Notes: generated by a model from the letters alone, not told the origin. A stretch of 64,000 bases of DNA from Rhodobacteraceae bacterium QY30 (GCA_002356635.1 CP023454.1:1596501-1660500), one strand, 5' to 3'; shown: positions 17,186 to 26,577, counted from the first letter of the stretch. A program made the numbers and translations.

Positions 17186-18217
17186 ATGCGCACCTACACC
17201 GATCTGGCCGAAGCCGTCGGGCACACGCCGCTGATCCGCCTGCGCAAGGCCAGCGAAATGACCGGCTGCGAGATTCTCGGCAAGGCGGAATTCCTAAACC
17301 CCGGCCAGTCGATCAAGGACCGCGCGGCGCTGTACATCATCCGCGACGCCGTGGCGAAGGGGCAGTTGAAACCGGGCGGCACGATCGTGGAAGGCACCGC
17401 GGGCAATACGGGCATCGGCCTGGCGCTGGTGGGCGCCTCGATGGGCTACCGGACGGTCATCGTCATTCCGGAAACGCAAAGCCAGGAAAAGAAGGACATG
17501 TTGCGCCTGGCCGGGGCCGAACTGGTGCAGGTGCCGGCCGCGCCCTATTCTAATCCGAACAATTACATCCGGTATTCCGACCGACTTGCGCATAAACTTG
17601 CAAAAATCGAACCGAACGGCGCGATATGGGCCAACCAGTTCGACAACGTCGCCAACCGGCAGGCCCATGTCGAGACGACTGGCCCCGAGATCTGGGACCA
17701 GACCGGTGGCAAGGTGGACGGCTTCATCTGCGCGGTCGGTTCCGGCGGCACGCTGGCGGGCGTGGCCATGGCGCTTCAGCCTCGGGGCGTGAAGATCGGA
17801 CTGGCCGATCCCGAAGGCGCCGCACTTTACAGTTACTACACTACGGGCGTCCTGAAATCCGAAGGTTCCTCGATCACCGAGGGGATCGGGCAGGGCCGCA
17901 TCACCGCGAACCTGGAAGGGTTCCGGCCGGACATGGCCTACCGCATCCCGGATTCCGAGGCGCTGCCGATCGTCTTTGACCTTCTGGCTGACGAAGGGCT
18001 GTGCCTGGGTGGATCCTCCGGGATCAATGTCGCCGGTGCCATCCGAATGGCGCAGGAGATGGGCCCTGGCCATACCATCGTTACCGTGCTGTGCGACTAT
18101 GGCACCCGCTACCAGTCGAAGCTTTTCAACCCCGAGTTCCTGCAGGCGAAGGGCCTGCCCGTGCCCGACTGGCTGGTCCACGAGGAACGCCTGCTGCCGA
18201 ACTGCTTCGAGAACTGA
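17186..18217 (+). CDS. cysK: Cysteine synthase A
   Basis: This PLP enzyme makes cysteine from O-acetylserine and sulfide. The 343-residue protein has the PLP lysine in NPGQSIKDRAAL (about residue 46), the phosphate-binding loop VEGTAGNTGIGLAL, and a C-terminal GGSSGINVAGAI motif. It follows trgB at 52 nt with an AGAAGGAG ribosome site. CysK in this position contributes to tellurite resistance in R. sphaeroides, probably through thiol metabolism. Its stop overlaps the start of the mechanosensitive channel gene (TGATG). Confidence 0.94.
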   Translation: MRTYTDLAEAVGHTPLIRLRKASEMTGCEILGKAEFLNPGQSIKDRAALYIIRDAVAKGQLKPGGTIVEGTAGNTGIGLALVGASMGYRTVIVIPETQSQEKKDMLRLAGAELVQVPAAPYSNPNNYIRYSDRLAHKLAKIEPNGAIWANQFDNVANRQAHVETTGPEIWDQTGGKVDGFICAVGSGGTLAGVAMALQPRGVKIGLADPEGAALYSYYTTGVLKSEGSSITEGIGQGRITANLEGFRPDMAYRIPDSEALPIVFDLLADEGLCLGGSSGINVAGAIRMAQEMGPGHTIVTVLCDYGTRYQSKLFNPEFLQAKGLPVPDWLVHEERLLPNCFEN

Positions 18218-20745
18218 TGCCGGTCCTCTGCGTCCTGCGCGCCCGGCTGCTGTCGCTGGCGGTCTGGCTGGTTCTTGGCCTGGCCTTGCTGCCGGTCGGC
18301 GCCTCTGTCGCGCTGGCGCAGGAGGCGGGAGCGGCCAACCTCAACTACGGGCAATGGGAACAGGACGCCAAGCGGGCGGAGGCGGCGCTGGCCGAAGGGC
18401 GCGCCTCCAACCTGGCCTTCGAACAGGTCCGGGCGCAGATCGTCGACTGGCGGACCCGCTTCACCGCCGCCCAGACTGCCAACGCCGCCCAGATCGAGAC
18501 GCTGAACCAGCAGATCGCGGCGCTGGGTCCGCCGCCCGAGAAGGACGCCGCCGAAGCGCCCGAGATCGCCGAGCGGCGCAAGGCCCTGAACGACCAGCTG
18601 GCGATCCTGAAGGCCCCCGGCCTTGCGGCCGAAGAGGCGCTGCGCCGGGCGGAAGGCATTATCAAGCAGATCGACCAGAAGGTCCGCGAACGGCAGGCCG
18701 ACGCGCTGCTGCGGCTTTCGCCCTCGCCGATCAATCCGGTGAACTGGCCGGCGGGCTATGCGGTGCTGACCCAGGGGATGAAGACCCTCTGGACGGAAAC
18801 CAGCCAGTCCTGGGACAACCCGGCGCGCCGGACCGAGTTGCGCAACAACCTGCCCGCCATCCTGGCCTATCTGGTCATCGCGGGCTTCCTTGTCATCCGC
18901 GGCCCAAGCTTCATGGAGGCGCTGACCCGCCGCCTGCAGATGGGTGCCTCGATGCGGGCGCGCGCGGTGGTGGCGGCGCTGGTCTCGGTGGGCCAGATCG
19001 TCGTGCCGGTCGCGGGCGTGGCGCTTCTGGTGCTGGCGATCCAGTCCTCGGGGATGACGGGGCTGCGCTCGGGCGCGCTGATCCAGGCCTTTCCCTACGC
19101 GGCCTTCACCTTCTTCGCGGCGCGCTGGCTGGGCACGATGCTGTTTCCGGCCGTGGATGACGTGGACATCGGCTTTGGCCTTCTGCCGGAAAACCGGGCC
19201 GAAGGCCGGTTCCATGCCCGGATGGTGGGGGTGATCCTGGGCCTCGAGGCCTTCCGTCAAGCCTTCATCACCGAGGTCCGGCCGCCCCTTTCCATGGCCG
19301 CGCAGGCAGTGTGGGCGGCGCCCCTGGCGATCCTGATGGCCTTGATCCTGTTCCGCATCGGAATGCTTCTGCGCCACCACGTGGCGGCGCTGGCGGTGTC
19401 GCAAAGCGCGATCGGCGAAGACATGCAGTTCCGCAGCCGGATGCTGGGCAGCCTGGGGACTGCCGTGGTGGGCGTGTCGATCCTGGGACCGCTTCTGGCG
19501 GTGATCGGATACGTCTCGGCGGCGAACGCCCTCGTCTGGCCCACGGTGATGACGCTGGGGCTGATCGGCTTCGTCGTCGTGCTGCATGGTCTGCTGGTCG
19601 ACATCTACCTGATCGTGTCGAAGTCCGGGAAGGAGGGCCGCGAGGCGCTGATCCCGGTGCTGATCCTGACGGCGCTGGTGGTGATGGCGCTGCCGTTCCT
19701 GGCGCTGGTCTGGGGCGCGCGGGTATCGGACCTGCTGGAGGTCTGGACATCCTTCAAGGCCGGGGTGGCGCTTGGAGATACCCGGATCTCGCCGATGAGC
19801 CTGCTGACCTTCGTGCTGGTCTTTGGCATCGGCTACGGGATCACGCGGCTGGTTCAGGGCGCGCTCAAGTCCTCGATCCTGCCCCGGACCCGGCTGGACA
19901 AGGGCGCGCAGCACGCCGTCGCTGCCGGGATCGGCTATCTGGGTATCGTCGTCGCCGTGCTGGTCGCCGTGACGGCGGCCGGGATCAGCCTGTCGTCCTT
20001 CGCCATCGTCGCAGGCGCCCTGTCGGTGGGGATCGGCTTTGGCCTTCAGAACATCGTCCAGAACTTCGTCTCGGGACTGATCCTGCTGATCGAACGGCCG
20101 GTGTCGGAAGGCGACATGATCCAGGTCGGGGGACAGGTGGGGATCGTCAAGGGGATATCGGTCCGCTCGACCCGGATCGAGACCTTCGACCGCACCGACG
20201 TGATCGTTCCGAACGCCGACCTGATTTCGGGGGTGGTCACGAACCTGACGCGCGGCAACCTTTCGGGCCGGGTGATCGTGCCCGTGGGCGTGGACTATGG
20301 CGCCGACACCCGCCTCGTCGAGAAGATCCTCCAAGAGATCGCCGAAGCCAGCCCCCAGGTGGCGATCGACCCGCCGCCGGTGGTCTTCCTGACCGGCTTC
20401 GGCCCGGACAGCATCAACTTCGAGATCCGCGCCATCCTGGCCGATGTGAACCAGAAGGGCCGCGTCCATTCCGAGATGAACCACGAGATCGTCCGCCGCT
20501 TTGCCGAGGCGGGGATCGGCATTCCCTTTCCGCAGCGCGATGTCTGGATCCGAAACGCCGATGACCTGCGGGCCCGCCCCGGTCCGGCGCGCGGGCTGGA
20601 GACGCAGAAGGTGGCCACGGCGTTGCGGCCGCATGACGCCGACCGGCATGCTGCCATCGTGCCCGTCGATCCGCGCCTTGCTGCCGATATCCCGCGCGGG
20701 GCGATCAACAACGACCCGTCCGAGGACGATGACGGCGACCGTTAA
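18217..20745 (+). CDS. Large MscS-type mechanosensitive channel (DUF3772)
   Basis: This 842-residue multi-pass inner-membrane protein has a signal peptide (to about ALAQEA), a periplasmic coiled-coil-rich DUF3772 domain (about residues 35-170) and many membrane helices. The C-terminal MscS core follows: pore helix region VAAGIGYLGIVVAVLVAVTA, then LSVGIGFGLQNIVQNFVSGL and the beta domain with RVIVPVGVDYGADT. Such channels open under hypo-osmotic stress. The start overlaps the cysK stop by one base, so translation is probably coupled. The C-terminal 80 residues are polar and variable. Confidence 0.88.
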   Translation: MPVLCVLRARLLSLAVWLVLGLALLPVGASVALAQEAGAANLNYGQWEQDAKRAEAALAEGRASNLAFEQVRAQIVDWRTRFTAAQTANAAQIETLNQQIAALGPPPEKDAAEAPEIAERRKALNDQLAILKAPGLAAEEALRRAEGIIKQIDQKVRERQADALLRLSPSPINPVNWPAGYAVLTQGMKTLWTETSQSWDNPARRTELRNNLPAILAYLVIAGFLVIRGPSFMEALTRRLQMGASMRARAVVAALVSVGQIVVPVAGVALLVLAIQSSGMTGLRSGALIQAFPYAAFTFFAARWLGTMLFPAVDDVDIGFGLLPENRAEGRFHARMVGVILGLEAFRQAFITEVRPPLSMAAQAVWAAPLAILMALILFRIGMLLRHHVAALAVSQSAIGEDMQFRSRMLGSLGTAVVGVSILGPLLAVIGYVSAANALVWPTVMTLGLIGFVVVLHGLLVDIYLIVSKSGKEGREALIPVLILTALVVMALPFLALVWGARVSDLLEVWTSFKAGVALGDTRISPMSLLTFVLVFGIGYGITRLVQGALKSSILPRTRLDKGAQHAVAAGIGYLGIVVAVLVAVTAAGISLSSFAIVAGALSVGIGFGLQNIVQNFVSGLILLIERPVSEGDMIQVGGQVGIVKGISVRSTRIETFDRTDVIVPNADLISGVVTNLTRGNLSGRVIVPVGVDYGADTRLVEKILQEIAEASPQVAIDPPPVVFLTGFGPDSINFEIRAILADVNQKGRVHSEMNHEIVRRFAEAGIGIPFPQRDVWIRNADDLRARPGPARGLETQKVATALRPHDADRHAAIVPVDPRLAADIPRGAINNDPSEDDDGDR

Positions 20746-20969
20746 GGCTGACCGATTTCGGCGGTTTCACGCCCGCGTGAACGACTCATCTTGCGGTTCT
20801 GCCGCGACGCGGCATATTGCCCGAACCGGTTGCCAGCGAGTCGCCGGACCAGGCCGCGCCCACCTGACTGGGCGTTCGTTCGGAGGCAGAATGGTACGGA
20901 TCCGTCCGACCGGCCCGAAAGAAAACCCCCGCCGGGCCCCCTTGGCCGCGGGGCGGAGCATCTCCTGAC

Positions 20970-22952
20970 ATGATCACCCGACAATCCGGCGATGCCGACG
21001 GCCCGACCCCGGGACCGGCCAGTGCTCCGACCGATGGCGCCGTGAAAACGCCGCCCCACAATGCCACCGTCCATGACAGCGAAGCCGGACATGGGCCGCG
21101 CAACCAGACGGTGGTCGCATTGGCCCTGGGCGCGATCGGCGTCGTCTATGGCGACATCGGCACCAGTCCGCTTTACGCCCTGCGCGAGGCGCTGCGCCCC
21201 GTCGCCCATGACGGGCTGAGCCGCGGCGAGGTGCTGGGCGTCATCTCGCTTCTGATCTGGACGGTGACGCTGATCGTGACGATCAAGTATGTCATCGTGC
21301 TTTTGCGCGCCGACAACCACGGCGAGGGCGGGATCCTTGCGCTGTACACGCTGACGCGGCTGGCCATCGGCCGCCGGTCGATCCCTGTCCTGATGCTGGG
21401 CATTGCCGGTGCGGCCCTGTTCTTTGGCGATTCGATCATCACCCCCGCCATGTCCGTCCTCTCGGCGGTCGAGGGTATCTCGCTGGTGGCGCCCCATTTC
21501 GAAAGCTATGTCGTGCCGGTGACGATCGGCATCCTTCTGGTGCTGTTCATCGTGCAGCGCCACGGCACGCAGGCCATTGCGGTGCTGTTCGGCCCGATCA
21601 CGGCGCTGTGGTTCCTGGTCATGGGCGTGATGGGCGCGATCCAGATCTTCGCCGATCCCGAGGTTCTGGTGGCCTTCAACCCGGTCTATGGCGTCAAGTT
21701 CCTGTTCTCGCACGGGGTTCTGGCCTTCCTGGTGATGGGCGCCGTCTTCCTGGCCGTCACGGGGGCCGAGGCGCTGTATGCCGATCTGGGCCATTTCGGG
21801 CGCGCGCCGATCCGGCTGGCCTGGTTCGTGCTGGTCTTTCCGGCGCTGATCCTGAACTACCTGGGGCAGGGGGCCCTGGTCCTGCAACACCCCGACGCGA
21901 TCGAGAATCCGTTCTTCCTGATGGTCTCGCCCAAGGTGCTGCCCTTCCTGGTGACCCTGGCCACCGTCGCCACGGTGATCGCCGCGCAGGCCGTCATCAC
22001 CGGGGCCTATTCGATGACCCGCGCCGCCATCCAGCTGGGCCTGCTGCCGCGCCTGTCGATCTTCCACACCTCGGAAAGCCAGTCAGGGCAGATCTACATT
22101 CCGGCGGTGAACTGGCTTCTGCTCTTTGGGGTCCTGGCCTTTGTCCTGGCCTTCGGCTCGTCCGAGAAGCTGGCCTCGGCCTACGGGATCTCGGTCACGG
22201 GGGCGATGCTGGTCGACACGACGCTGTTCATCATCTTCGCCTATCGCGGCTGGCGCTGGAGCAAGCCGCTGATCCTGGTTGCCGCCACGCCGATGGTCCT
22301 GCTGGAAGGCACGTTCCTGCTGTCGAACCTGACGAAGGTTCCGCAGGGCGGCTACGTGCCGGTGATCCTGTCGATCAGCCTTTGCGTCATCATGTTCGCC
22401 TGGTGGCGCGGCACCCAGCTGGCCTTTGAACGCGGCCACAGGGAGATGGTGGAACTGGACGGATTTGCCAAGTCGATGCAGCGCAGCTCGGCCCATGTGG
22501 TGCCGGGAACGGCGATCTTCCTGACCGCCGACTCGCAGGCCGTGCCGCCCGCGCTGCTTCACAACCTGAAGCACAACCGCGTCCTGCACGAAAAGAACGT
22601 CATCCTGACCGTGCAGACCGAACGGGTTCCGACCGTCCCCGTGATGGAACGCGCGGTCTATGCCCCCATCGACGACCGCTTCGCCCGGCTGACGCTGCGC
22701 TTCGGGTTCATGGAGACGCCGAACGTGACGCGCGCGTTGGGGCAGGCCCGGCGCGTGGGGCTGAAGTTCGACGTGATGACCACCTCGTTCTTCCTCGGGC
22801 GCCGCAAGGTCGTGGCCGGGGCGCGGCAGGGCGTGCCGCTGCTGTTTGACAAGCTGTTCATCGCGCTTGGCCGCTTTGCCGCCGATCCCAGCGACTATTA
22901 TTCGCTGCCGCGCGACCGCGTGGTCGAGCTGGGGTCGCGGATGACAGTCTAG
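20970..22952 (+). CDS. kup: Potassium uptake protein, Kup system
   Basis: Kup is a K+/H+ symporter of the inner membrane. The 660-residue length and the motif GVVYGDIGTSPLYALREAL at the first helix are diagnostic. ADNHGEGGILALYTL and FFGDSIITPAMSVLSAVEG follow in the usual order, then about 12 membrane helices and a cytoplasmic tail with FLGRRKVV. An N-terminal extension of about 40 residues (poly-charged, with a GPRNQTVVAL junction) precedes the first helix. The 224-nt gap upstream probably holds the promoter. It converges on the SqrR-like gene. Confidence 0.94.
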   Translation: MITRQSGDADGPTPGPASAPTDGAVKTPPHNATVHDSEAGHGPRNQTVVALALGAIGVVYGDIGTSPLYALREALRPVAHDGLSRGEVLGVISLLIWTVTLIVTIKYVIVLLRADNHGEGGILALYTLTRLAIGRRSIPVLMLGIAGAALFFGDSIITPAMSVLSAVEGISLVAPHFESYVVPVTIGILLVLFIVQRHGTQAIAVLFGPITALWFLVMGVMGAIQIFADPEVLVAFNPVYGVKFLFSHGVLAFLVMGAVFLAVTGAEALYADLGHFGRAPIRLAWFVLVFPALILNYLGQGALVLQHPDAIENPFFLMVSPKVLPFLVTLATVATVIAAQAVITGAYSMTRAAIQLGLLPRLSIFHTSESQSGQIYIPAVNWLLLFGVLAFVLAFGSSEKLASAYGISVTGAMLVDTTLFIIFAYRGWRWSKPLILVAATPMVLLEGTFLLSNLTKVPQGGYVPVILSISLCVIMFAWWRGTQLAFERGHREMVELDGFAKSMQRSSAHVVPGTAIFLTADSQAVPPALLHNLKHNRVLHEKNVILTVQTERVPTVPVMERAVYAPIDDRFARLTLRFGFMETPNVTRALGQARRVGLKFDVMTTSFFLGRRKVVAGARQGVPLLFDKLFIALGRFAADPSDYYSLPRDRVVELGSRMTV

Positions 22953-22984
22953 GGACGGGGCGCCGCGCGTCCCGGAACCGCCGC

Positions 22985-23386
22985 TCAGAACGCGGGGCGT
23001 TCGGCCGCGCAGAACAGCCCGTGGACAGCTTGCACCAGCGCCCCGGCGCGCTGGTCCCGCAGCGCATAATAGATCGCCTTGCCATCGCGGCGGCAATCGA
23101 CCAGCCCCTCCGAGCGAAGGCGCGCCAGTTGCTGGCTGACCGCGGCCTGCCGCGATCCCAGCGCCTGTTCCAGTTCGGTGACGGACCGTTCCCCCGTCGC
23201 CAGATGGCAGAGAATCATCAGCCGCCCCTCATGCGCCAGCGTCTTCAGCAGCGCCGCCGCCTCTCCGGCCCGCGCGGCCATCTCGGGTGGTGACACGGTC
23301 ACGCAGGCGGTCGGGGCCGGCGACAGGGCGTCGGGGGTCTGGAAGTGGGGCGCAGGGGTGTCGGGCATCCTGGTCATTTCTTGCAT
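22985..23386 (-). CDS. ArsR-family repressor, SqrR/BigR-like persulfide sensor
   Basis: The 133-residue protein has a winged helix (KTLAHEGRLMILCHLATGER, then SVTELEQALGSRQAAVSQQL and a wing ending GKAIYYAL). It carries two cysteines 66 residues apart, in RLMILCHL (Cys60) and HGLFCAAE (Cys126). I recall the same spacing for the sensing pair Cys41/Cys107 of R. capsulatus SqrR, which forms a polysulfide bridge and releases sqr. Cys28 and Cys98 are extra. Several start codons are possible (23386, 23377, 23368); the longest reasonable one is given. The predicted target is the sqr promoter at 12639-12658. No such operator is seen at its own promoter. Confidence 0.8.
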   Translation of the reverse strand: MQEMTRMPDTPAPHFQTPDALSPAPTACVTVSPPEMAARAGEAAALLKTLAHEGRLMILCHLATGERSVTELEQALGSRQAAVSQQLARLRSEGLVDCRRDGKAIYYALRDQRAGALVQAVHGLFCAAERPAF

Positions 23387-23467
23387 CCGGGCGAAAGACA
23401 CCCGTTTCCTCCATATAGGTCCCCGCCGCCGCAAAATCGAGAGGAGCGGCCGTGCCCTTGGCGCCGG

Positions 23468-23965
23468 TCAGATCCCGTGTTGCAGGAAGTCGCCGTAGCG
23501 TCCGCCCCAGAAGATCAGTGGATCGCCGGGTCGGCAGGCGGCCCGCTGCACCTGGCCGACCAGGATGGCATGGTCGCCACCGTCGTGCGCGGCATGGGGC
23601 AGGCACTCGAACCAGGCCAGGCAGCCCGGCAGCCGGTAAAAGCCATGCTCGGTCCGTTCGACCCGGTCGCGGCCGAAATCCGACCCCGACCGTGCAAGTC
23701 TAAGCCCCAGGTCGCGCTGGTCGGCGGCCAGGACATGAATGCTGTAGCGGTCGGCATCAAGGAAGGTGGCAAAGCGGCTGGAGCCCTTTGCCGGGCACCA
23801 CAGGACCAGCGGCGGATCAAGCGACACCGAGGCAAAGCTGTTGACGGTGATCGCCAGGGGCTGCCCGTCGCTTTCGGCAATGACCACGGTCACGCCGGTC
23901 GCATAGTGGCCCAGCGCATCGCGGAAGGCGCGCGCGGTTTCGGGCGAGGGGTGGAACGGTTCCAA
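23468..23965 (-). CDS. Flavin reductase-like FMN-binding protein
   Basis: This 165-residue protein of the flavin reductase (HpaC/DIM6/NTAB) family has the typical start ETARAFRDALGHYATGVTVV, then TVNSFASVSLDPPLVLWCPA and the FMN-contacting HDGGDHAILVGQV. Such proteins supply reduced flavin to a monooxygenase or act as stand-alone flavin reductases. Its stop lies 81 nt from the SqrR-like gene on the same strand, so the two may be cotranscribed. No partner monooxygenase is adjacent. Confidence 0.85.
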   Translation of the reverse strand: MEPFHPSPETARAFRDALGHYATGVTVVIAESDGQPLAITVNSFASVSLDPPLVLWCPAKGSSRFATFLDADRYSIHVLAADQRDLGLRLARSGSDFGRDRVERTEHGFYRLPGCLAWFECLPHAAHDGGDHAILVGQVQRAACRPGDPLIFWGGRYGDFLQHGI

Positions 23966-24059
23966 GGCGCGGGCCTCCGGTTGGGCTGGTCCAGCGCAGG
24001 AATGAGGCGGAAGGGCCGGGGATGCAAGGCCCTGCCTTCGGGTGGGCCGGTCGCGGCCG

Positions 24060-24224
24060 TCAGGCGTCCTGGCGGGTGCCGGTGTCGATCAGCAAGCCGC
24101 CAGGGCCGGCGATGCGGTCTGGCAGGGTGGCGATCATCGCTTCGCGGATCACCAGGCAGGCAATCAGGGTCATCGCAACGTCATCGAAAGAAACTTGTGC
24201 AAAGAATTGGTCAAGAAACGCCAT
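24060..24224 (-). CDS. Possible small hydrophobic protein, unknown function
   Basis: A 54-codon frame starts MAFLDQFFAQVSFDDVAMTL and has a central hydrophobic stretch (VAMTLIACLVIREAMIATL), ending in a polar tail. A GGGAAT site lies about 7 nt before the ATG. It fills the gap between the flavin reductase and corA genes. I recognise no family. A longer antisense frame covers corA but is a GC-driven shadow; this short part lies outside corA. It could be a small membrane-associated protein or chance. Confidence 0.35.
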   Translation of the reverse strand: MAFLDQFFAQVSFDDVAMTLIACLVIREAMIATLPDRIAGPGGLLIDTGTRQDA

Positions 24225-24395
24225 GGTCGTAATTCCCGTTGCATTGCTAACCACGGTCTGCCGATGAATCGGGGCGGGAATGTGGCCGGTGGCGGGCGAT
24301 TGTAAGGGGCGGGGCTTTCGGCTATTCCGCCGGTCGCGCGCAGAGAAACGGGACCGGGCAGGCAGGGCCGCGGCCCCGTCAAGAAGGGGATCGCC

Positions 24396-25352
24396 ATGCT
24401 CTTTGCCTACAGGGTCCAGAATGGCCGGCTGGCGCGGATGGCGCTGGACGAACCCCTTGAAAACGCGCTCTGGGTCGACCTTTACGCCCCCCAGCCCCAG
24501 CAGATCACCCGCGTGAACGCGCTTGGAGTCGAGGTTCCGACGCTGAGCGACATGGAGGAGATCGAGATCTCGAACCGGCTCTACAATGAAGGCGACGCCT
24601 ATTACATGACCGCGGTGCTGCCCGGTCAGACGCCGGAAAAGGGTCAGATGACCGGCCCTGTCACCTTCATCCTGAAACCCAACCGGCTGGTGACGGTCCG
24701 CCACCACGCGCCCCGGCCCTTCGAGACGTTTCCCGAACGGGCCGAACGGTCCGGGACCGGGATCGGCTCGGCCGCGCATCTGTTCCTTGGCCTGATCGAG
24801 GAGATCGTCGCCCGCCACGCCGACCTGCTGGAGGGTGTCGGCCGGTCGCTGGACGAGGTGGCGCGCAACATCTACGGCGTCAGCGAAGCGGGTCAGGCGC
24901 TGCTGCAGGATTCGCTCAAGGTCATCGGGCGCGAGGGGGAGGTGCTGTCGCGTGTCCGGCTGGGCCTGCTGACGGTCGAACGGATGGTCGGCTACTTCAG
25001 CCATGCCTCCGAGACGATGACCTCGGGGCAGAAGCTGAAGGCTCATGTCCGGAGCCACATGCGCGACATACAGGCGCTGGAGGTGCATGCCGATTTCCTG
25101 TCCGCGCGGGTGGGGATGGTGACGGATGCGACGCTGGGCATGGTCAACCTGGCGCAGAACACCACGGTGCGCATCCTGTCGGTCGTCACCGCGCTGTTCC
25201 TGCCGCCCACGCTGATTGCTTCGGCCTATGGGATGAACTTCAAGTACATGCCGGAACTGGACAAGACCTGGGGCTATCCCATGGCGCTGGGGTTGATGGT
25301 CGGCTCGGCGCTGGCCACCTACATGTTCCTGCGCTGGAAGCGGTGGCTCTAG
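24396..25352 (+). CDS. corA: CorA-family magnesium/metal transporter
   Basis: This 318-residue protein has the CorA layout: a long acidic and helical cytoplasmic domain, then two C-terminal membrane helices. The signature YGMNFKYMPEL (GMN motif) is present at the end of the first membrane helix, followed by WGYPMALGLMVGSALATYMF and the basic end RWKRWL. It forms a pentameric Mg2+ (or Co2+/Ni2+) channel. The ATG follows AAGAAGGGG closely. It converges on the aldolase gene with only 5 nt between the stops. Confidence 0.92.
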   Translation: MLFAYRVQNGRLARMALDEPLENALWVDLYAPQPQQITRVNALGVEVPTLSDMEEIEISNRLYNEGDAYYMTAVLPGQTPEKGQMTGPVTFILKPNRLVTVRHHAPRPFETFPERAERSGTGIGSAAHLFLGLIEEIVARHADLLEGVGRSLDEVARNIYGVSEAGQALLQDSLKVIGREGEVLSRVRLGLLTVERMVGYFSHASETMTSGQKLKAHVRSHMRDIQALEVHADFLSARVGMVTDATLGMVNLAQNTTVRILSVVTALFLPPTLIASAYGMNFKYMPELDKTWGYPMALGLMVGSALATYMFLRWKRWL

Positions 25353-25357
25353 GGCCG

Positions 25358-26128
25358 TCAGCCCGGCCGGAAGGAGGCCGCCAGATGGTCGGCGGCGCGC
25401 ACCAGAAGCGACATGTCGACCCCTACGGCCGTGAAGGTGGTGCCGGCGGCGATGCAGGCGCGGGCGAAGGCCGCATCCGTCGCAAGGATGCCCGAAGGCA
25501 CGTCCCAGGATTTCAGGCGGTCGATTGTGTCCAGCACCACCTCTTGCACCTCCGGGTGGCGGCTTTGCCCCGGATACCCCAGCGAGGCGGCAAGGTCCGC
25601 CGGGCCGATGAAGATCCCGTCGACCCCGGGCGTGGTGGCGATCTCCTCGAGGTGACGGATGGCGACCAGGGTTTCCACCTGCAACAGCAGGCAGATCTCG
25701 TCCTGCGCGCGGCGGGCGTAGTCCGTGACCCGACCATAGCGTGCGGCCCGTGTCGTGCCGGCCATGCCCCGCACGCCCGCCGGCGCGTAGCGGGTGGCGG
25801 CGACGGCGGCTTCCGCCTCGGCGCGGCTGTTGATCATCGGCAGCAGCAGCGTCTGCGCCCCCATGTCCAGGTGGCGCTTGATCAGGGCGGTGTCGTTGAC
25901 CACTGGCCGCACCACGGGCGCGGTGGGGTAAGGTGCCACCGCCTGCAACAGCGGCAGGACCGGCGCCGCCTCGAGCGCGGCATGTTCCGTGTCGATCACC
26001 AGCCAGTCGAACCCGGCCCCCGCCAGCGCCTCGACCGCCGTCGCCTCGGGAATGGTGGACCAAAGGCCGATCTGCTGTTCCCCCGTTTTCAGCCGCGCCC
26101 GGAAGCGGTTCTGGGGCAGTCCCGTCAC
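25358..26128 (-). CDS. HpcH/HpaI aldolase family protein
   Basis: This is a 256-residue class II pyruvate aldolase-like protein. Family motifs are [29 protein letters not shown] (substrate loop), the metal-binding glutamate in [14 protein letters not shown], and [14 protein letters not shown]. Relatives cleave 4-hydroxy-2-oxo acids to pyruvate and an aldehyde. Its start overlaps the aroQ stop by 4 nt (ATGA), so both are translated from one message. Substrate specificity is not visible. Confidence 0.88.
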   Translation of the reverse strand: MTGLPQNRFRARLKTGEQQIGLWSTIPEATAVEALAGAGFDWLVIDTEHAALEAAPVLPLLQAVAPYPTAPVVRPVVNDTALIKRHLDMGAQTLLLPMINSRAEAEAAVAATRYAPAGVRGMAGTTRAARYGRVTDYARRAQDEICLLLQVETLVAIRHLEEIATTPGVDGIFIGPADLAASLGYPGQSRHPEVQEVVLDTIDRLKSWDVPSGILATDAAFARACIAAGTTFTAVGVDMSLLVRAADHLAASFRPG

Positions 26129-26577
26129 TTCGGCCCCCGCAAGGCGTGTGCCAGATGCGCCACCCGTTCCACCGCGAAACCGTAGCCCTGGATTCCCGCG
26201 CCGACGATCACCGCATCGGCGCGCGCCGAGACGTAGGAATGGTGGCGAAAGGCCTCGCGCTTGTGCACGTTCGAGATGTGCACCTCGACCACCGGACCTT
26301 CATAGGCGTTCAGCGCGTCCAGGATGGCCACGGACGTATGGGTGAACGCGGCCGGATTGATGACGATGCCGGCCATCGTGCCGCGCGCCGCATGGATCCA
26401 GTCGATCAACTCGTATTCACGGTTCGACTGGTGGAACTTCGACTTGAAACCCTCGGCCGCCGCCTTGCGGGTGCACAGCGCCTCGACATCCGCCAACGTT
26501 TCACTGCCATAGAGGTGCGGCTCTCGCTGCCCCAGAAGGTTCAGGTTCGGTCCGTTCAGGACAAGGATGGTCGGCAT
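26125..26577 (-). CDS. aroQ: 3-Dehydroquinate dehydratase, type II
   Basis: AroQ removes water from 3-dehydroquinate in the shikimate pathway. The 150-residue length and the motifs [17 protein letters not shown] (active-site loop with catalytic Tyr), [14 protein letters not shown] and [20 protein letters not shown] are all as expected. The ATG at 26575-26577 gives the family start [11 protein letters not shown]; the 39-codon upstream extension is unsupported. It is followed by and overlaps the HpcH-type aldolase gene, which is an unusual partner for a shikimate gene. Confidence 0.94.
   Translation of the reverse strand: MPTILVLNGPNLNLLGQREPHLYGSETLADVEALCTRKAAAEGFKSKFHQSNREYELIDWIHAARGTMAGIVINPAAFTHTSVAILDALNAYEGPVVEVHISNVHKREAFRHHSYVSARADAVIVGAGIQGYGFAVERVAHLAHALRGPK

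Noticed and set aside
18109-20649. A roughly 850-codon antisense frame opposite the MscS gene
   Set aside because: Mirror of a real membrane-protein gene; no start signals or motifs.
24225-26063. Long minus-strand frame reaching across corA toward the aldolase
   Set aside because: Covers corA antisense with a low-complexity translation; only its last 54 codons, outside corA, were kept as a weak candidate.
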